From positions 28,646 to 92,645 of the forward strand of contig JALKBU010000077.1 of the NCBI GenBank assembly GCA_023091735.1: a DNA stretch of 64,000 bases. Direction: 5' to 3'. Below the pieces are notes generated by a model that saw only the letters and a list, made by a program, of their open reading frames with translations, searched no databases and had not been told where the DNA came from. Below, one piece after another: positions 63,300 to 64,000 of the stretch. A program made the position numbers and the translations under genes. Every line of letters begins with the position of its first letter. The stretch's first letter is position 1. This DNA comes from Trichomonas tenax (lineage: Eukaryota > Parabasalia > Trichomonadida > Trichomonadidae).

Positions 63300-64000
63300 G
63301 TCATGTCCCTGCCTCGTCCCGCTTCCTCTCCCCCTCTTGGCCATTGATCAAGGCATCCCTACCACATCCCCTAGCGCGCGTCCCATTCCCCACTCTCCCA
63401 GGGCTGCCTTCATCAATGTAAGCATGCTTCAGTTTGTTCTCCGTTTTGTCATGTAGAGTGATAAAAAGATCGCTTTACATTTTGCTGACAATGTAAAATA
63501 TCTACATGACAAATCCCGATTTGCTCAGTTGCAGCCACTCTCTTGCAAAGTCTCAATTTCGAGCAAATCAACTGCACCCGCCCATTGCTACAAGATCATG
63601 CTAACTAGGAGCTCCAGCCATTGGAGAAAGCCTCGAATTTGATCAAAACTGCAATTACCGGACACTACGAATTTCGAGCCACTCAGCAGCAGCTATACAC
63701 TGCTGTAGCTCCAAAGCGCGCTACACGGCAGCAACTGCCACGAATCCACGAATTTCGAGATTTACAAGTAGCAGCCTGTTACAAACGCTCCAAATTCGAA
63801 CTACTCGTCAGTGGCCACACATTAAGGAAGCACAGTAGTTCCGTCTACTGATTAAATGTTAATTTTTATTTTCTAATTCATATTTTAAACAGATATTTAT
63901 ATAGTCTATAGGCTACATAATCTATGTATAAGCTTAATGTTATTAGAAAACTACGAAATTCATTAGAAACAATTATTTGGGGGTTAGGTTGCACCCCCTA
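63300..64000. other. GC-richer segment of unknown origin at the window end
   Basis: 63300-63430 is markedly C-rich (GCCTCGTCCCGCTTCCTCTC), and 63530-63850 is GC-richer than the surrounding DNA with repeated AATTTCGAG words. A 76-codon frame at 63621-63851 has no recognised motif. The segment could be a fragment of another repeat or transferred DNA. Confidence 0.35.

Noticed and set aside
1..64000. CRISPR arrays, tRNA or rRNA genes
   Set aside because: No regular spacer array and no cloverleaf or rRNA landmarks were found by eye; a tRNA scan would be decisive.

Overview
This window looks like nuclear DNA of a parabasalid flagellate (a trichomonad). Intergenic DNA is very AT-rich, and the recognised housekeeping genes have no visible introns. 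There are BspA-like leucine-rich-repeat proteins, Chlamydia-PMP-like beta-helix surface proteins, a GP63-like metalloprotease remnant and a short R2R3-type Myb protein, a gene set typical of Trichomonas and Tritrichomonas. Flagellar genes (CFAP58-like, probable QRICH2-like) fit a motile protist. I cannot fix the genus or species from the sequence alone.

Layout. 0-4 kb: 3' end of a probable axonemal coiled-coil gene, a PMP-like surface gene and an NPL4 homologue. 4-12.7 kb: mostly repeats, with a surface-protein fragment and a basic protein of unknown function. 12.7-18.5 kb: ERCC1, ribosomal protein uL4, a second PMP-like gene and ribosomal protein uS10. 19-26.8 kb: a broken SLC35F-like transporter, an intact PPP phosphatase, a broken acyltransferase-like gene, a small acidic protein, a Vti1-like SNARE and ribosomal protein eS24. 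27-34 kb: CFAP58-like coiled coil, GP63 remnant and ZPR1. 34-38.9 kb: a gene desert built from nested inverted repeats and an inserted element. 38.9-47.3 kb: TKL kinase, Myb protein, repeats and a coiled-coil protein. 47.8-53 kb: surface-gene graveyard (PMP pseudogene split by a transposon-like element, BspA-like genes, ankyrin remnant). 53-59.3 kb: thioredoxin, BAR protein, eS17, tubby-like protein and HMG-box protein. 59.3-64 kb: intergenic DNA, a repeat copy and a compositionally odd 3' end.

The genes do not form one pathway or operon; each is a stand-alone unit, often tail-to-tail or head-to-head with its neighbour. Three ribosomal protein genes (uL4, uS10, eS17) share an upstream GACGATAAA motif. 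The most informative structure is in the mobile DNA. A 1,055-bp element with 50-bp terminal inverted repeats and a 6-bp target duplication splits a PMP-like gene, and taking it out joins the two halves in frame. Two other insertions (about 852 and 1,126 bp) carry 9-bp target duplications of the Mutator type. One of these sits inside a large palindrome whose other arm keeps the empty site.

Start codons were moved to the first plausible ATG wherever the longest open frame began at TTG or GTG. All functional names come from reading the sequence by eye; no search was run.
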